Shown: positions 12,265-22,740 of the stretch, piece by piece | Position numbering within the stretch: position 1 is the stretch's first letter | How the letters are laid out: every line of letters begins with the position of its first letter | NCBI GenBank assembly: GCA_037954325.1 | Contig: JBBMNZ010000007.1 | Location: forward strand, 20,067,001 to 20,131,000 | Length of the DNA: 64,000 bases | Direction: 5' to 3' | From: Fistularia commersonii | Lineage: Eukaryota > Chordata > Actinopteri > Syngnathiformes > Fistulariidae | Translations under genes and position numbers: made by a program | The notes under the pieces: generated by a model | The model's input: the letters and a program-made list of their open reading frames with translations, nothing else | Told to the model about the DNA's origin: nothing | The model's database searches: none

Positions 12265-12560
12265 ATCCATCCATTATTTACCGCTTAATCTGCAGTCAGG
12301 GTCGCGAGATGCAGGGGTCAATCCCAGTTGTCATTGGGCGAGGGGTGGGGTACACCCTGGACAGGTTGCCGCAGTCCATTGCAAAAAAACAATCAACGAT
12401 TCATTCAAACGTTGCAGTTTTCTCCAATGTATTCAAATTACCCCGCATGTTTCTGAACTGTGGGAGGAAACCGGAGAACCCAGAGGAAATTAATGGGTAG
12501 AACATGCAAACTTCAGACAGACAGGGCCCTGTGGGAATCGAACCAAGTCCTGACCACTGT
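12265..12560 (+). repeat. Teleost interspersed repeat (CCATCCATTATCC family), copy 2
   Basis: It contains catccatccattatttacc, the cgctta/gggtcgc block, cattgggcgaggggtggggt, ttctgaactgtgggaggaaa and gtagaacatgcaaacttcag in the usual order of the family. This and 56425-56745 are the two longest copies. Confidence 0.7.
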
Positions 12561-13477
12561 GCCCCTGTGTCAGCCAATATATTGGTCTGTATAGTAGTGT
12601 GTATATTGTGTTCAACAAATGTTAAATTTTTCAGTTTAATTTCAGCCTGTGGATATACTTGATAGTAAAAGGATGTTTTTTTTTCCCCCAACATTTTTGT
12701 TTATTGTTTTGACTGTTCTTTTCATTTTATTTAAGTTCTTGATTTTTTTTTATATATTTTATTTGTTCTTATGTCATTTCCTATAATATGCTTTTGGGGT
12801 GTATGAAACAAAATCTTACATATATTCAAAATATTCACTTAACGTTCACCTTTGTAAGAAGGCAAAATAGATGCATTTAAGGTCTGAAACCAATTTAGAC
12901 CAGTTTGTGCAAAATGTTCCACACCACCTTTAACACAATGCAGCTTGTGTTACCATGGTAACTGGCACATGATGGCAGGATGTGCGGGGGGGAAACTGCT
13001 AAGCTTCTACATGATACTAGATTCTGAGATGCAGCTCAGCGTCTTTGCAGGGAAATGTGTGGTGGGGCCTTTTTCTGAGATTATCAATCAATATATTCAA
13101 ATATTCATTTATTCTTATTTCATATTATTTATTGTTTGCTTTTTGAAAAAAAAAAATTGATCAATTTTTGTTTTGTTCCTGTCCAAGTGTCTTTGTTTTG
13201 GGCATCACCCCTTACTGATAATTTATTCCTTCCTTATTTCTCCAAGTGACTTCTACATACATTCCCCCCAAAAATAATTGGTAGATTTTTTCTCTATTTT
13301 TTTTTCTCCAGTTTTTCTCTGGTGAGTTACCTGATGATTTTCACTTGAGTTGCTGCTCATTTTTGGGTGGTAAATTTGATTTAATATTAGTTTTTTTCCA
13401 GCCAAGATTTATATAGTTTTCGTAAAATGGTCTCCACTTTTGTAGTACTTTCACACTAGATTGCATTCACCTTTTCA
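12561..13477. other. No recognisable feature
   Basis: AT-rich intergenic DNA with T runs; no motif or repeat noted. Confidence 0.4.
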
Positions 13478-13646
13478 CACAGGAATATGGAGGCAGAGCT
13501 GCCATGCAAGGTGCTGACCAGGCTATTGTGGGCAACCTGGGGTCCGCTTTCTTGCCCAAGGACACTTCAGCATGCTAACAAGAGAGTCTGGACGGTTAAC
13601 TACCAACCCCCTGATTGGTGGGACACCCACTCTCCTAACTGAGCCT
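13478..13646 (-). mobile_element. tRNA-related SINE-like repeat
   Basis: On the minus strand the 5' end reads GGCTCAGTTAGGAGAGTGGG, resembling a tRNA A-box region. About 35 nt on comes a decayed B-box-like ggttggtagttaac. The body (gtccttgggcaagaaagc, cttgcatggcagctctgcc) is a common teleost dispersed repeat by recall. It is 3' truncated or decayed. Confidence 0.5.
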
Positions 13647-14880
13647 TTTCAAGTTGTTAGTCACTTCTTTGACATCTTTCCAATGTGTTCAGACTTTTTC
13701 TTCATTTGAAAACAAGCAAAACAAAGTTTTATTTAGGGACAAATATTTCAAGGGGTCTCCTGAAGGTCATCTCCTCGGTGAAAAAAAAAAATCCTCCAGG
13801 AAACAGAGGCAGACTCTTATGCTTAACAGCTAAAGGCTGCAATTTATCTGCTTATTTTTTATTAATCGGCATTTTAGAAGACTCGGCTGCTGAAGGAGAA
13901 GCTGCTCAGTTCTCCTCCATCCATCAGTGGTTGCCTAGACAAGCCTGTTGACACTGTGTTTATTCAACTTAAGGAGATTCTCTCGCTGCTTCTGTGATAG
14001 ATCACCACGGAGCCCAGGATGGATGGTGTGTTCATGGTGAGGGGGCCAGGATGAATGAGCCGTAAGCTCACCTGTCAATATTCATGTTCATAACAGAAGC
14101 AGCAGGATGGAGTTTATGGCGGAATTTAAAGGAACATAGGGTGGAATTTCATATCCAAATACAACAGACAATAAAATGAAAGTAAGCATGAAATTAGCAG
14201 CTCTGCTGCCTTGACAATGGAAGCCTAGAACATGGCCAACTCAGACACAATTTCCCCCACATTCCTTGGGACATAGCTGAAGCTCTAACAGAGGTGTGAG
14301 TTTTTGGTGGGAGACTCTGCCAGACATTCCTAACAGACCCTTGTGATACATTTGGGTCTGCTAGGTCTGTGTGGTATCCTCCCCCATCATCAGAGCCAGC
14401 GCCATACATCATCATAAAAGTTCAGCAAAAGTGAAAATGAGAAACATGCAATAAACCAGCAACAATTGCTGTCCCCTGAAAAAGCTGAAATTTATTTGAA
14501 AAATACTTGAAAATTTGTATAAGGTAAAGTATGTAAATATAAAGTGCTGGAAAGTAACAAAAATTACCCCCATCCCATAAGTCATTTCAAAGACTTAAAA
14601 ACTATCCAGAAGAGATGTGAAAATAAAAAAAATTCAATAATTGATCCAAAAATATCACAGATAACACTAACAGACAAAAACTTGACTTGAACTTTGAAAA
14701 ACAAGTAACTTTGTCGATGAAAAAGAAGATAAATGCAAACTTTTAGGAAAGTACTTGACTGTGAAAAAATACCCAGAAACCAGCATAATTGATTGATCAA
14801 CTAATCAAATTTTCAAATTAAAGTTTCAGAAACAAATGCCTGGGTTGAATTGAATGTCACCAAAGAATCTTACCAGTAAA
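13647..14880. other. No recognisable feature
   Basis: Intergenic, AT-rich; nothing recognised on either strand. Confidence 0.4.
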
Positions 14881-14888
14881 AAGTATGG

Positions 14889-14985
14889 ATGTTCAAAGTT
14901 CAAAATCCGCTTTATTGTCAATTTCTCTGCATATACAGAGGAATTGCGAAGACGTTTCTCGCAATCCCATGGGATCATGAAATTA
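14889..14985 (-). mobile_element. LINE 3'-end fragment
   Basis: The sequence ttcaaaatccgctttattgtcaatttctctgcatatac...tcgcaatcccatggg is the reverse of a CR1/L2-like LINE 3' terminus. It corresponds to the end seen at 26008-26070 (gcttttattgtcaattcctt...tcactatcccatg). Only about 100 bp remain. Confidence 0.6.
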
Positions 14986-17300
14986 ACTTTTTAATAATAA
15001 TAGGTGATGTATTTATTACTTAAAAATTGTATAGTGAATAGCAATCATGGTAATTAAAGTAATAGTAATTCACAGCTTCTGTGATTGAATTATTGCATTT
15101 CTTCTGTTTATCCTCATTTCTCTCCTATAAATTTGTGTGCCTCTCTTTTAGTATTATTATGGTTTGAAAAATTGCAAATGCCTAATTTACTCCTTAAAAT
15201 CTGATCTGCATGTGTGTGTGTTTGGGGTAGTTGGGTGGGTTGAACTGATTAGAAGCAGGTTGACAACTTGCAACTAAGGATGCTTCAAATTGGCTTCCAG
15301 TGACACTTACTGTTTCCATAGCAACAGGGGTGAGACTAAAGCTGAAAAAAAACCTAATCAAGGAAGTTCTATGGCTGTGTCCCGGTTCTCTGTCCTCTGC
15401 TTCAAATTGATTCTTTCAGTCGATAAACCAGCATTTTAATTGTTCATCTTATCTACTGCAAGCCAGAAAAGACGTGGCGAGCACCACATTAGACAGAATA
15501 AAGGATGTTTGACGGTTTGCATCGTTATCTGCAGATTTTGGCCTGCTGCTTCTCACATGAGCTCACCTAATTGTTATTTTCATTTATTTACATATTGGTC
15601 ACATGACCCATCAAAGCAGCAATTCACAAAATTTGGTCCAATAGTTTCAGTTTTGAAAGTTTGTGGAAAAGTACCACTTTTCCTTCCTATTTACCATCTT
15701 CATTAAGTTATTCACTCTACACTGTGGAAATAACCCAAAAATATTAAGCAGAAAAAGTCTTGGTCATTAAAAAATATCATTGAACATGAACATTGATGTG
15801 CAAGCATATGAAAATAACCAACCTAAAATAATAATCACCCTAAAAACACCTCCCAAATTTCTCTAAAAAGGAAAAATCTATATACCATTCAATATCAGCT
15901 ATTGTTAGCCATCAGCCATTGAATACTCACCATTGTCATAAATGGAACACAATGTTTCATTCTGCCTAAGTAGAAATATAGTCCCCCCAGGTTGTCAGTA
16001 AATAAATAGTAATCATATTCCACCTGTAATAGTCACATTTAGAGTCAATTTAGGTCAGCCAAATGGCTAACTTCGCAGAGCCAGATAAATGTAGAAAAGT
16101 GATACGTTCCTATTCTTATATCATCTAGCCGGAATTCTTTGGACCAAAGATAAACAAATACAAAGTAAAGGTAATCCTCGGACCAAGTAAGAGAATCTTT
16201 AAAAAAATTAAACAGTGGCATCAACTGTGGTGCTGACATAAGAGGTGTCTGGTCTGCAGAGCGTAAAACCATTTGGACTCCTTCAAAGGTGACAAAGGTT
16301 GAAGGGTTAGGACCTTACAGGTTTTTTTTCTGCATCTTGAAACTTCTTTAAATGAGGGGTCTTGAAGCTAAGCAGTAGGCCATCTTTGTCAAACCAGTCC
16401 CCAGTCCATGGCTGTATGGTCAGCAAGGGGAACCTGGAGTCAATGTTCTCACTCTAAAACTCAAGAACAATCCATCGTAAATTGTTTCCTTGGCAACTCT
16501 GTTACAAAGCGTAATGGAGGTGATCTGTCCAGATTATCTTCGTGCATTTAGGAAGGAAGAGGTCAGCTGTAAAAGGTGACCAAGCTTGTAAGGCCAGCCC
16601 TGCTCAGTCTAAGGCACGGCTTGTAGAGTTGAGTCAAGCTGCATACACCTCACCACCGCAAGTCCTGACCCAGGTGTACACTTTGGTTTTTGGATTTTTT
16701 ATCTGACATGGTATAACATTTTGGAGGGTCTGAGATGATGCTGCAACCCATTCTATCAACAGTGTCCTATAAGGTGCAATTAAAATCTCAAACTAGTATA
16801 ATATTTTCTTCCTGGTATATGGATAATTCATTCCTGAGGGTAGAGAACATGTTTACTCTATATAGTTTTACCTATTGTTTACTTGAAAGTGTGATGTGGT
16901 TTTTAAGACACTAATGTTTCTTCTCAAAGGGGAAGGATTTGCAAATTTACTCTGGATGCTGACAGAATGGATTTTTTTTTAGCGTTGCTAAAGTAGTGAG
17001 TAACCTTAGCTTTCTTATAAAAAGTGTGATCCAAGAAGTCATTAATTTCCTCCAAAGAGTAGAGGTCATTTACCGGTTACTTTCACCACGCGAAGCAGTA
17101 TCTGACCCGAAACCATACTCCATATCAACCCCCTACACTTATCTTGCTTCCACAGTTTAACCTTTAGTAACTCTTGGAAGCTAAACCGCTCCTGCTTTTT
17201 CCAAGGAAGACACTGGCAAACTCAAGCTCCACAGTGTAAGCGGGGAGAGTATGGTGTGTGCTTATATTGCGCAGTCCTCATTTTAAGGCAAAGGACATAG
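14986..17300. other. No recognisable feature
   Basis: AT-rich sequence; no protein family motif or repeat in either strand. Confidence 0.35.
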
Positions 17301-17339
17301 TTTGTGCTGGGCGGGCAGCACTGGCGGGCTCAACAGTGC

Positions 17340-17385
17340 CGGGCTTGGTGGCACTAGATTTGGCAGCATTAGATTTGGCAGCACT
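17340..17385. repeat. Short GC-rich tandem repeat
   Basis: Units close to ggcactagatttggcagcat recur two to three times (ggtggcactagatttggcagcattagatttggcagcac) in a GC-rich pocket. This gives spurious repeated peptides in both strands. Confidence 0.6.
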
Positions 17386-17469
17386 GTTTAGCACCAGCTG
17401 GCGGGGCTCCAGTTGGCACGGCAAGAGCAGTGCCACGGTAACGCGGTAACGCCATCCTGCCATCAGCCC

Positions 17470-17752
17470 TTTGATTACAGTTTCCTACATAAAAAAAGCC
17501 ATCTGCGTGTAGCCCTCAACCCCACACACAAAACACTCCATCTGCCCTGAGCTAGCATAGGCTGTACTTTAAACTCAGTCATATTCGAATCACCCATCAT
17601 GCCATCCGCACTATGTATATAACTGCATACTATTTATATAACGTGTCTGTCTATTTATTATCCTGTACACACTCCGAGCCAGGGGCTCTCACTGCAAAAT
17701 TTTTTCTCGGTGCCTGTATAATGACAATTAAAACTCTTGATTCTTGATCCTG
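17470..17752 (+). mobile_element. LINE 3'-end fragment
   Basis: It ends tgcctgtataatgacaattaaaactcttgattcttgatc, the plus-strand form of a 3' tail common to fish CR1/L2-like LINEs (TGACAATAAA then short repeats). The preceding block (cactatgtatataactgcat, ttattatcctgtacacactc) is typical of the same 3'UTR. No coding part remains. Confidence 0.6.
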
Positions 17753-19597
17753 AAAGAGTCTGTCACAGCACTTCTAAAAACATGGGCACCTACTTCCTCA
17801 GGGACTGGACATGCTTTAGCCTGGGATCCTTACACTCCAGCTCACACTTTGAACCCACTGGCAAAATTTCAAAGCCCTCTAAGTTAGTTTTCTAACAGTT
17901 CATTCAGATTGAATGTTGGGTCCCAAGATTTGGTGATCTGCCTGGAGGGTACAGACAAGGGTAACACCTGTAGAGTGGTCATTGTAAGTTTTTAAGACAG
18001 CTATCAAAGAGTCATTCCTGACACATAGGTCAGGTTTTCATGTCCTATCTGCTCACACTATTTCTTCAACTGACACCATGCTGTCCAGTGGCACTATCTG
18101 TACTACCTGCTTGAGAGACTGAGGTGGTGTCTCAGAGGTCATCTATATGCACACACACATATGAAATGAGAAAGTGGCCCAAATAGACCAAAATTAGATT
18201 TCAAATCTCCTTGTTCTCACATGAATGAAAGAATGAAAGAAAGAAATAAAACTGAATGAAGCAAAAGGCAAACTTACTGACCACTTGGAGGTGATTTATG
18301 AGATTCTGATTGAATAACAATACACTTTTTAATGTTTGTACAAATACTATTAGAGGGTTATGAACATTTATAGGGGGACAACAGATGTCATATCAGAAGG
18401 GGAGGGGCCTCAGAACAAAGACATGACTGACGCTCTGGTGAAATGATTAATTACTATAAGGTGATCACAACAGTTTGTACATAAATTCTTGTCTGGTTTA
18501 ACCCTGTTTCATTTAAAACATCTTTTCATGTATTTGTTCATTTTTTTAAAAGAGCATTTCATTATTACAGGCAAAATATCCTGATATTTTAGGATGCATT
18601 TTTTTTATATTAATGAGACAAAATTACAATAAAATGTCTGAGGTGCTCAAGAATTTGGTCATGATGAAAGAAATCTGGGATAAAATGTGGATTCACATTT
18701 TTTTCCATTGACACTCTGAAGCTCATTAGATGGTACCGTTGTTCAATGACAGGTTTTTATTAACCATTTTTAGGCTCTGCATTGGTTTCCAAGGAGACAC
18801 ATTTTGTCTCCTTGACCATGGTCATCCCCGGAGCTGAAACACAATTGGACTTTGAGCCAGAAATAAAAATGGAATTTTGCATATCAGCATCTTATACAAT
18901 AAAACATTCTTCCTGATGTTATAAGGCATAGATGCTCCAACACAGTGTACAGAGATTCATGGCCTTACAGGAAGAGAAGAGACTAGTTTATGTGAGTGCA
19001 CTGCAGCCAAAATAAGAAAAGTAAATAATTCACTGGAAATATAAAAAAAAAAAAAAAAACAGGAAAAATATATGAATATATATAAAAATGTCTTCTTACA
19101 TCACAAGAAAATTAAAGAAAAATACCTCTGTTTTGACCCCAGCTTGGTTCTGTGTCACCTCAACCCAAATTACGGGTACTTGATGGGCTTTCCATTGATA
19201 GAATCACAATTGTCCAGTTGTTACTGTGTAAAAGGGGTTTCCTGTTCCATTTTGTTGGGGTTGAAACAGCTGAATCAGCATTCCTACAGCTAGAAACCAC
19301 TCCTGCTGAGCCACACACACACACCTGATTTCATTGGAAGTAGAAGATGAATGTCATTCCAAATGACTCTTCTATATCAGTGTATGCTCTGTATCTCACT
19401 TTCAGAAAATAGTCTGAGTTTGTTTTCCTCAAAATTAATTCTCTTTTCCTCCCACACCCCTTATCCAAAGGCTTACCTTTTTCGAGAGGTGGGGTTTAAC
19501 AGGACCTGTCACATGCCAGTCATAGCCATATAAAGAGACCCAGACTCAGAGTGTTCAAACTGTGAACACTGCTGCATTGAAGCAAGTCCTAACCTCT
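17753..19597. other. No recognisable feature
   Basis: AT-rich intergenic sequence with a poly-A stretch near 19043; nothing nameable. Confidence 0.35.
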
Positions 19598-19602
19598 GCA
19601 CC

Positions 19603-19828
19603 TGTTACGGTGTCCCTTGGAGGGCAGACACAGGTACTTGGACCTGCAGGTTGGTTTATTTCAAGCTTCTCGAACGAGACCGGACGCCGACTAAACCCAT
19701 GGGTCAGCCTTAAATACTCTCAGGCCTGATTAGCGGGATTGTTCCCTGGTGAGGCGTGGTCACCAGGTGCGGAGGATAATTGCCGTGATTGCTGTGCAGC
19801 TTGCCAGGGGACCCGATGAGTCGTGACA
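19603..19828 (-). mobile_element. Solo LTR
   Basis: This 226-bp unit, on the minus strand, starts TGTCACGACTCATCG and ends GACACCGTAACA (TG...CA). Inside are a TATA-like GTATTTAAGG and an AATAAA (gaaataaaccaacctg) in the U3-R-U5 order. It is flanked by the 5-bp duplication GCACC (19598-19602 and 19829-19833). This is the signature of an LTR retrotransposon that lost its body by LTR-LTR recombination. A Ty3/gypsy origin is likely from the TGTCACG start, but not proven. It is unrelated to the LTRs at 45.9 and 49.3 kb. Confidence 0.82.
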
Positions 19829-20044
19829 GCACCATACAGCCCACATAAGCACATATCATAAAATATTTTTAATCAAAAAAAGGTAAGAAATGTCAGAATA
19901 AAAATACTAATAATGTGAACTTGAAAAAAGAAAAAAAAATCCAAAGTTACAATTTGTACAGACAAAGTCTCATAATATGATGAATGCTTCTTTTTGAACA
20001 AATAATTAAAGAAAGAAATAAACCACAATTATATTTCACAGAAT

Positions 20045-20500
20045 CATGAAACATGGGACCTGAATGTACACTTGAGTGTACCATTGAGCCATAGGGTGTT
20101 TCCTCATGTCTCATGGGGAAACATCCCACCAATTTGCAGCTTCCAGTCCCGGACAATTGTTCGCTGTCCATCGCCTAGTTTGGTAAGGAGGTGGTTGGGG
20201 GCTTTCTGTCCCTGGAATCGGACTTTGTTGGTCTCAGGGGCAAGTAGTCGGTGGTATTCCTCTCGCTCTCAAGAGCTGCTTCCAGACTCTTGAGGACCTC
20301 GTTGTCCCTGCTTGACAAGAGGCATGGCCTTTGCACTTCTCTCTGCCTCCTCCTGACAGCACACTTCCTCAATCACCATTTTCCTCCTCTCTGATGTTTA
20401 GGCCTTATGCCAAGTTGGCTTACCTGTTGTAAGGCCAAAGCCTCCTCTTCCCAGCTGTATGTGTCCCACAATGTCGTTGTCACATAGCATGCTGCACCAC
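20045..20500 (-). mobile_element. HERO/R2-like LINE fragment (region after RT), minus strand
   Basis: Minus-strand frames around 20350-20500 give VGHIQLGRGGFGLTTG followed by a KMVIEEVCCQEEAERSAKAM-like helix. By recall this resembles the post-RT linker of HERO-type LINEs (GRAGLG, then an arginine/glutamate-rich helix). It contains stops. It adjoins an oppositely oriented fragment of the same family at about 20500. Confidence 0.5.
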
Positions 20501-20970
20501 CTCGGATGGTGTCCATGTCTGTCAAGTTACGACGGATGGAACAGCATTGCTGATGATCTGGTCTTTGGAGTCCTTCAAAGATATCTTCAGTCTCACACGG
20601 AGCACTTGTGCTCTTCAGTGAGGCTTGTAGAGGCAGGCTCTCGTGGGTTCATGGCAAAGTCTGTTGTTGCTCTAGTGACTGAGTTGGGCAGTTGTGGCCG
20701 GAGCCTGAAACGTTTGGTCAGCAACATGTCTCTGGCAGCAGAACAAGCAAGTGAATGGTTGTGGCTAAAGAGGAAGCATGGTAGCTGGGGAGGTTGAGGA
20801 AAGATTGTTTGCTTGTTGATTAGCTCTGTAGCATGTATTTCCAGGATGTTGGTTTCACTGTCGAGCCTTCTTGAGGTGTTGTCGGCCTAATCTGACGCAA
20901 TGCAGATGAAGGAAGGCGCCCACTTGAAAACTCCAGTGGTATGCCTCAGGCTGCTATTGGCTAGGATAGG
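20500..20970 (+). mobile_element. HERO/R2-like LINE C-terminus, copy 1
   Basis: The frame at 20459-20797 ends with VRLVEAGSRGFMAKSVVALV and EQASEWLWLKRKHGSWGG stop. It aligns with the C-terminus of the frame at 21808-22281 (VRPVEVGCRGFIATSTSRLL, then KGSQWLMMKRKD). The 3' flanks also match (gagccttcttgaggtgttgtc against gagccttctggaggtgtcatg). The upstream PD...E part is missing here. Confidence 0.6.
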
Positions 20971-21071
20971 TAAGTGGTGTTTGTTTGGTAGGATGTTACC
21001 CTGCTGGTAGCATGCTTGTTGCTTGTTATGGATAGCTGCTCAACAGCCTGAATTGGGCTTCTAGATGTATC

Positions 21072-21330
21072 TCACCCAGGATCTTGGCACAAGGGACAGT
21101 AACACCTTGTCCTATGTATAAATGAATGTGATAGGCAGTTTGAGGACCTCTTTGCGAAAGAGGTTGATATAGTCAGGCAGTGAAAGGCACCAAGCTCCTT
21201 CTTCATGTATGAAGTCGTGGTTTGCTCCATTTTCTCCACAGTTAACATTGGGAGCTCGTAGACAGTGGGTGGCCACATTACCTGAGGAAGAAGTCCAAAT
21301 TGCAGGCACAAGAGCTTGAGCATACCTGCC
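21072..21330 (-). mobile_element. HERO/R2-like LINE fragment (thumb region), minus strand
   Basis: The minus strand reads KLLCLQFGLLPQVMWPPTVY, ELPMLTVEKMEQ and a later FAKRSSNCLSHSF. This resembles the post-RT thumb of HERO-like elements (ILPRLLWPLLVYEVP by recall). It lies in opposite orientation to its neighbours at 20500-20970 and 21808-22430. Confidence 0.5.
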
Positions 21331-21654
21331 CTTGCAGGGTCAAGGGCTTAGGGGGGGTTTATGTTCCTAGGTTCATTTTCAGTAGCACTTGTTTCCAAAG
21401 TACTGACGATGCATTGGAGACTGCCGCCATGGATAGCTAGCTCATGAGAGCTCAAGTGGGGACTATTCCTTCAGCTGTCACAGATTTTCCCATGCTGTCA
21501 TTTGTCCTTTCACTGTGATCACTGGACGAGTCCACATACTTAGAATCCAAGTAGCTCCAAAAATGAAATAATCTCCTGTTTGAGCTCCCACATTCATTGA
21601 TCCACTCATTCAATCATTCACATCAAGTATGAATTCTGTATTGATCTTTGGTGG

Positions 21655-21713
21655 GCTGGATTAAAAAGACCAGCAGGTCAGATGTGGCCCGCGGGCCGTA
21701 GTTTGCCCATCCT
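21655..21713 (-). mobile_element. hAT (Charlie-type) terminal fragment
   Basis: The minus strand reads gatgggcaaactacggcccgcgggccacatctgac, the hallmark end of Charlie/SPIN-like hAT transposons (CAGNGGTGGGCAAACTACGGCCC type). Only one end is recognisable. Confidence 0.6.
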
Positions 21714-21807
21714 TGTATTATAATGTCTTGCAGCACCGCTGGAAACTCTCCGTACAAGCAAGAACTCCCTTCCTCCCCTGTCATCCAGCTGGCAGCCAAC
21801 TCCATTT

Positions 21808-22281
21808 GTGTGGGAGGGGCCAGCCAGCCTCGCCCCCATTAGAGCTGACACTGGGCAACTGGGCAGTGCACAGGACTGGAAGCTGCTAGTGGACCTGGAC
21901 AAGAAACTCTGCTTCCCAGCTGAGGTCACATCCACAAACCTGCGACCAGACCTCATTCTATGGTCATCGTCATTCAGGCTCGTCTACATCATAGAGCTCA
22001 CGATGCCCTGGGAGGGTGCAGTGGAGGAGACCTATGAACGGAAGAAGTTGAGATATGCTGAACTCGCCATAGATGCTCAGCAACAAGGCTGGAAATCGAA
22101 AGTTCGTCCAGTGGAAGTAGGCTGCAGAGGTTTCATAGCCACTTCAACATCTAGGCTACTCAGGGAGATTGGGGTACGAGGAAACGCCCACAGACAGACA
22201 GTCAAGGACCTCTCCAGGGCTGGTGAGAAGGGAAGCCAGTGGCTGATGATGAAGAGAAAGGATTCAGCTGGGGCCTTCAAG
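21808..22281 (+). mobile_element. HERO/R2-like LINE restriction-like endonuclease domain, copy 2
   Basis: This open frame of about 157 codons shows AQDWKLLVDLDKKLCFP, LRPDLILWSSSF, VYIIELTMPWE, YERKKLRYAELAIDAQQQGW, VRPVEVGCRGFIATSTSRLL and a final MMKRKDSAGAFK stop. RPD followed 14 residues later by E (ELT), then KKLRY, matches the layout of the restriction-like endonuclease (PD-X12-14-D/E ... K-X3-Y) of R2/HERO-type LINEs. The first Met is probably not a true start; the domain is normally the C-terminus of one long RT protein. No stops fall inside, unlike the neighbouring fragments. 3' sequence of the element runs to about 22460. Confidence 0.65.
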
Positions 22282-22740
22282 TGAGCTGATGGCATCTAGG
22301 GAGTGATCTTGGGAGGCTGGGATTCACTGCTGAGCCTTCTGGAGGTGTCATGGGCCAATCAGTGAAACATCCATAGAGGGCGTCCATTTGACAACCCAAA
22401 GGAAGCCATTGCTCACTTGAACCCCACAGAGTCTCATCAGACTCATTAGTGCTACACAACAGATCCTTGATGTTCCTGTCCTTTTGAGGTAATTTCTAGT
22501 GTCAAAGACATAAAGCTGTCCTTTTTTGTTCTTGCTAGTCTGTTTGATTGTTGATTACTTTCTCTGATGTTGAGCAATTTTAAGAGCAATTTTAGTGACT
22601 TGTAGGGACTAGAAGTGTGGTGACTGTGTGTTTGAAGTGAATTGTGGTTTCTTTGTGACTGAATCCAGTTGCTCCAAGGTTGATTGACATGTCAAGAAGC
22701 TACAGTAAAAGAAGCAAGGACACAAAGTTCTTTTTGGGAG

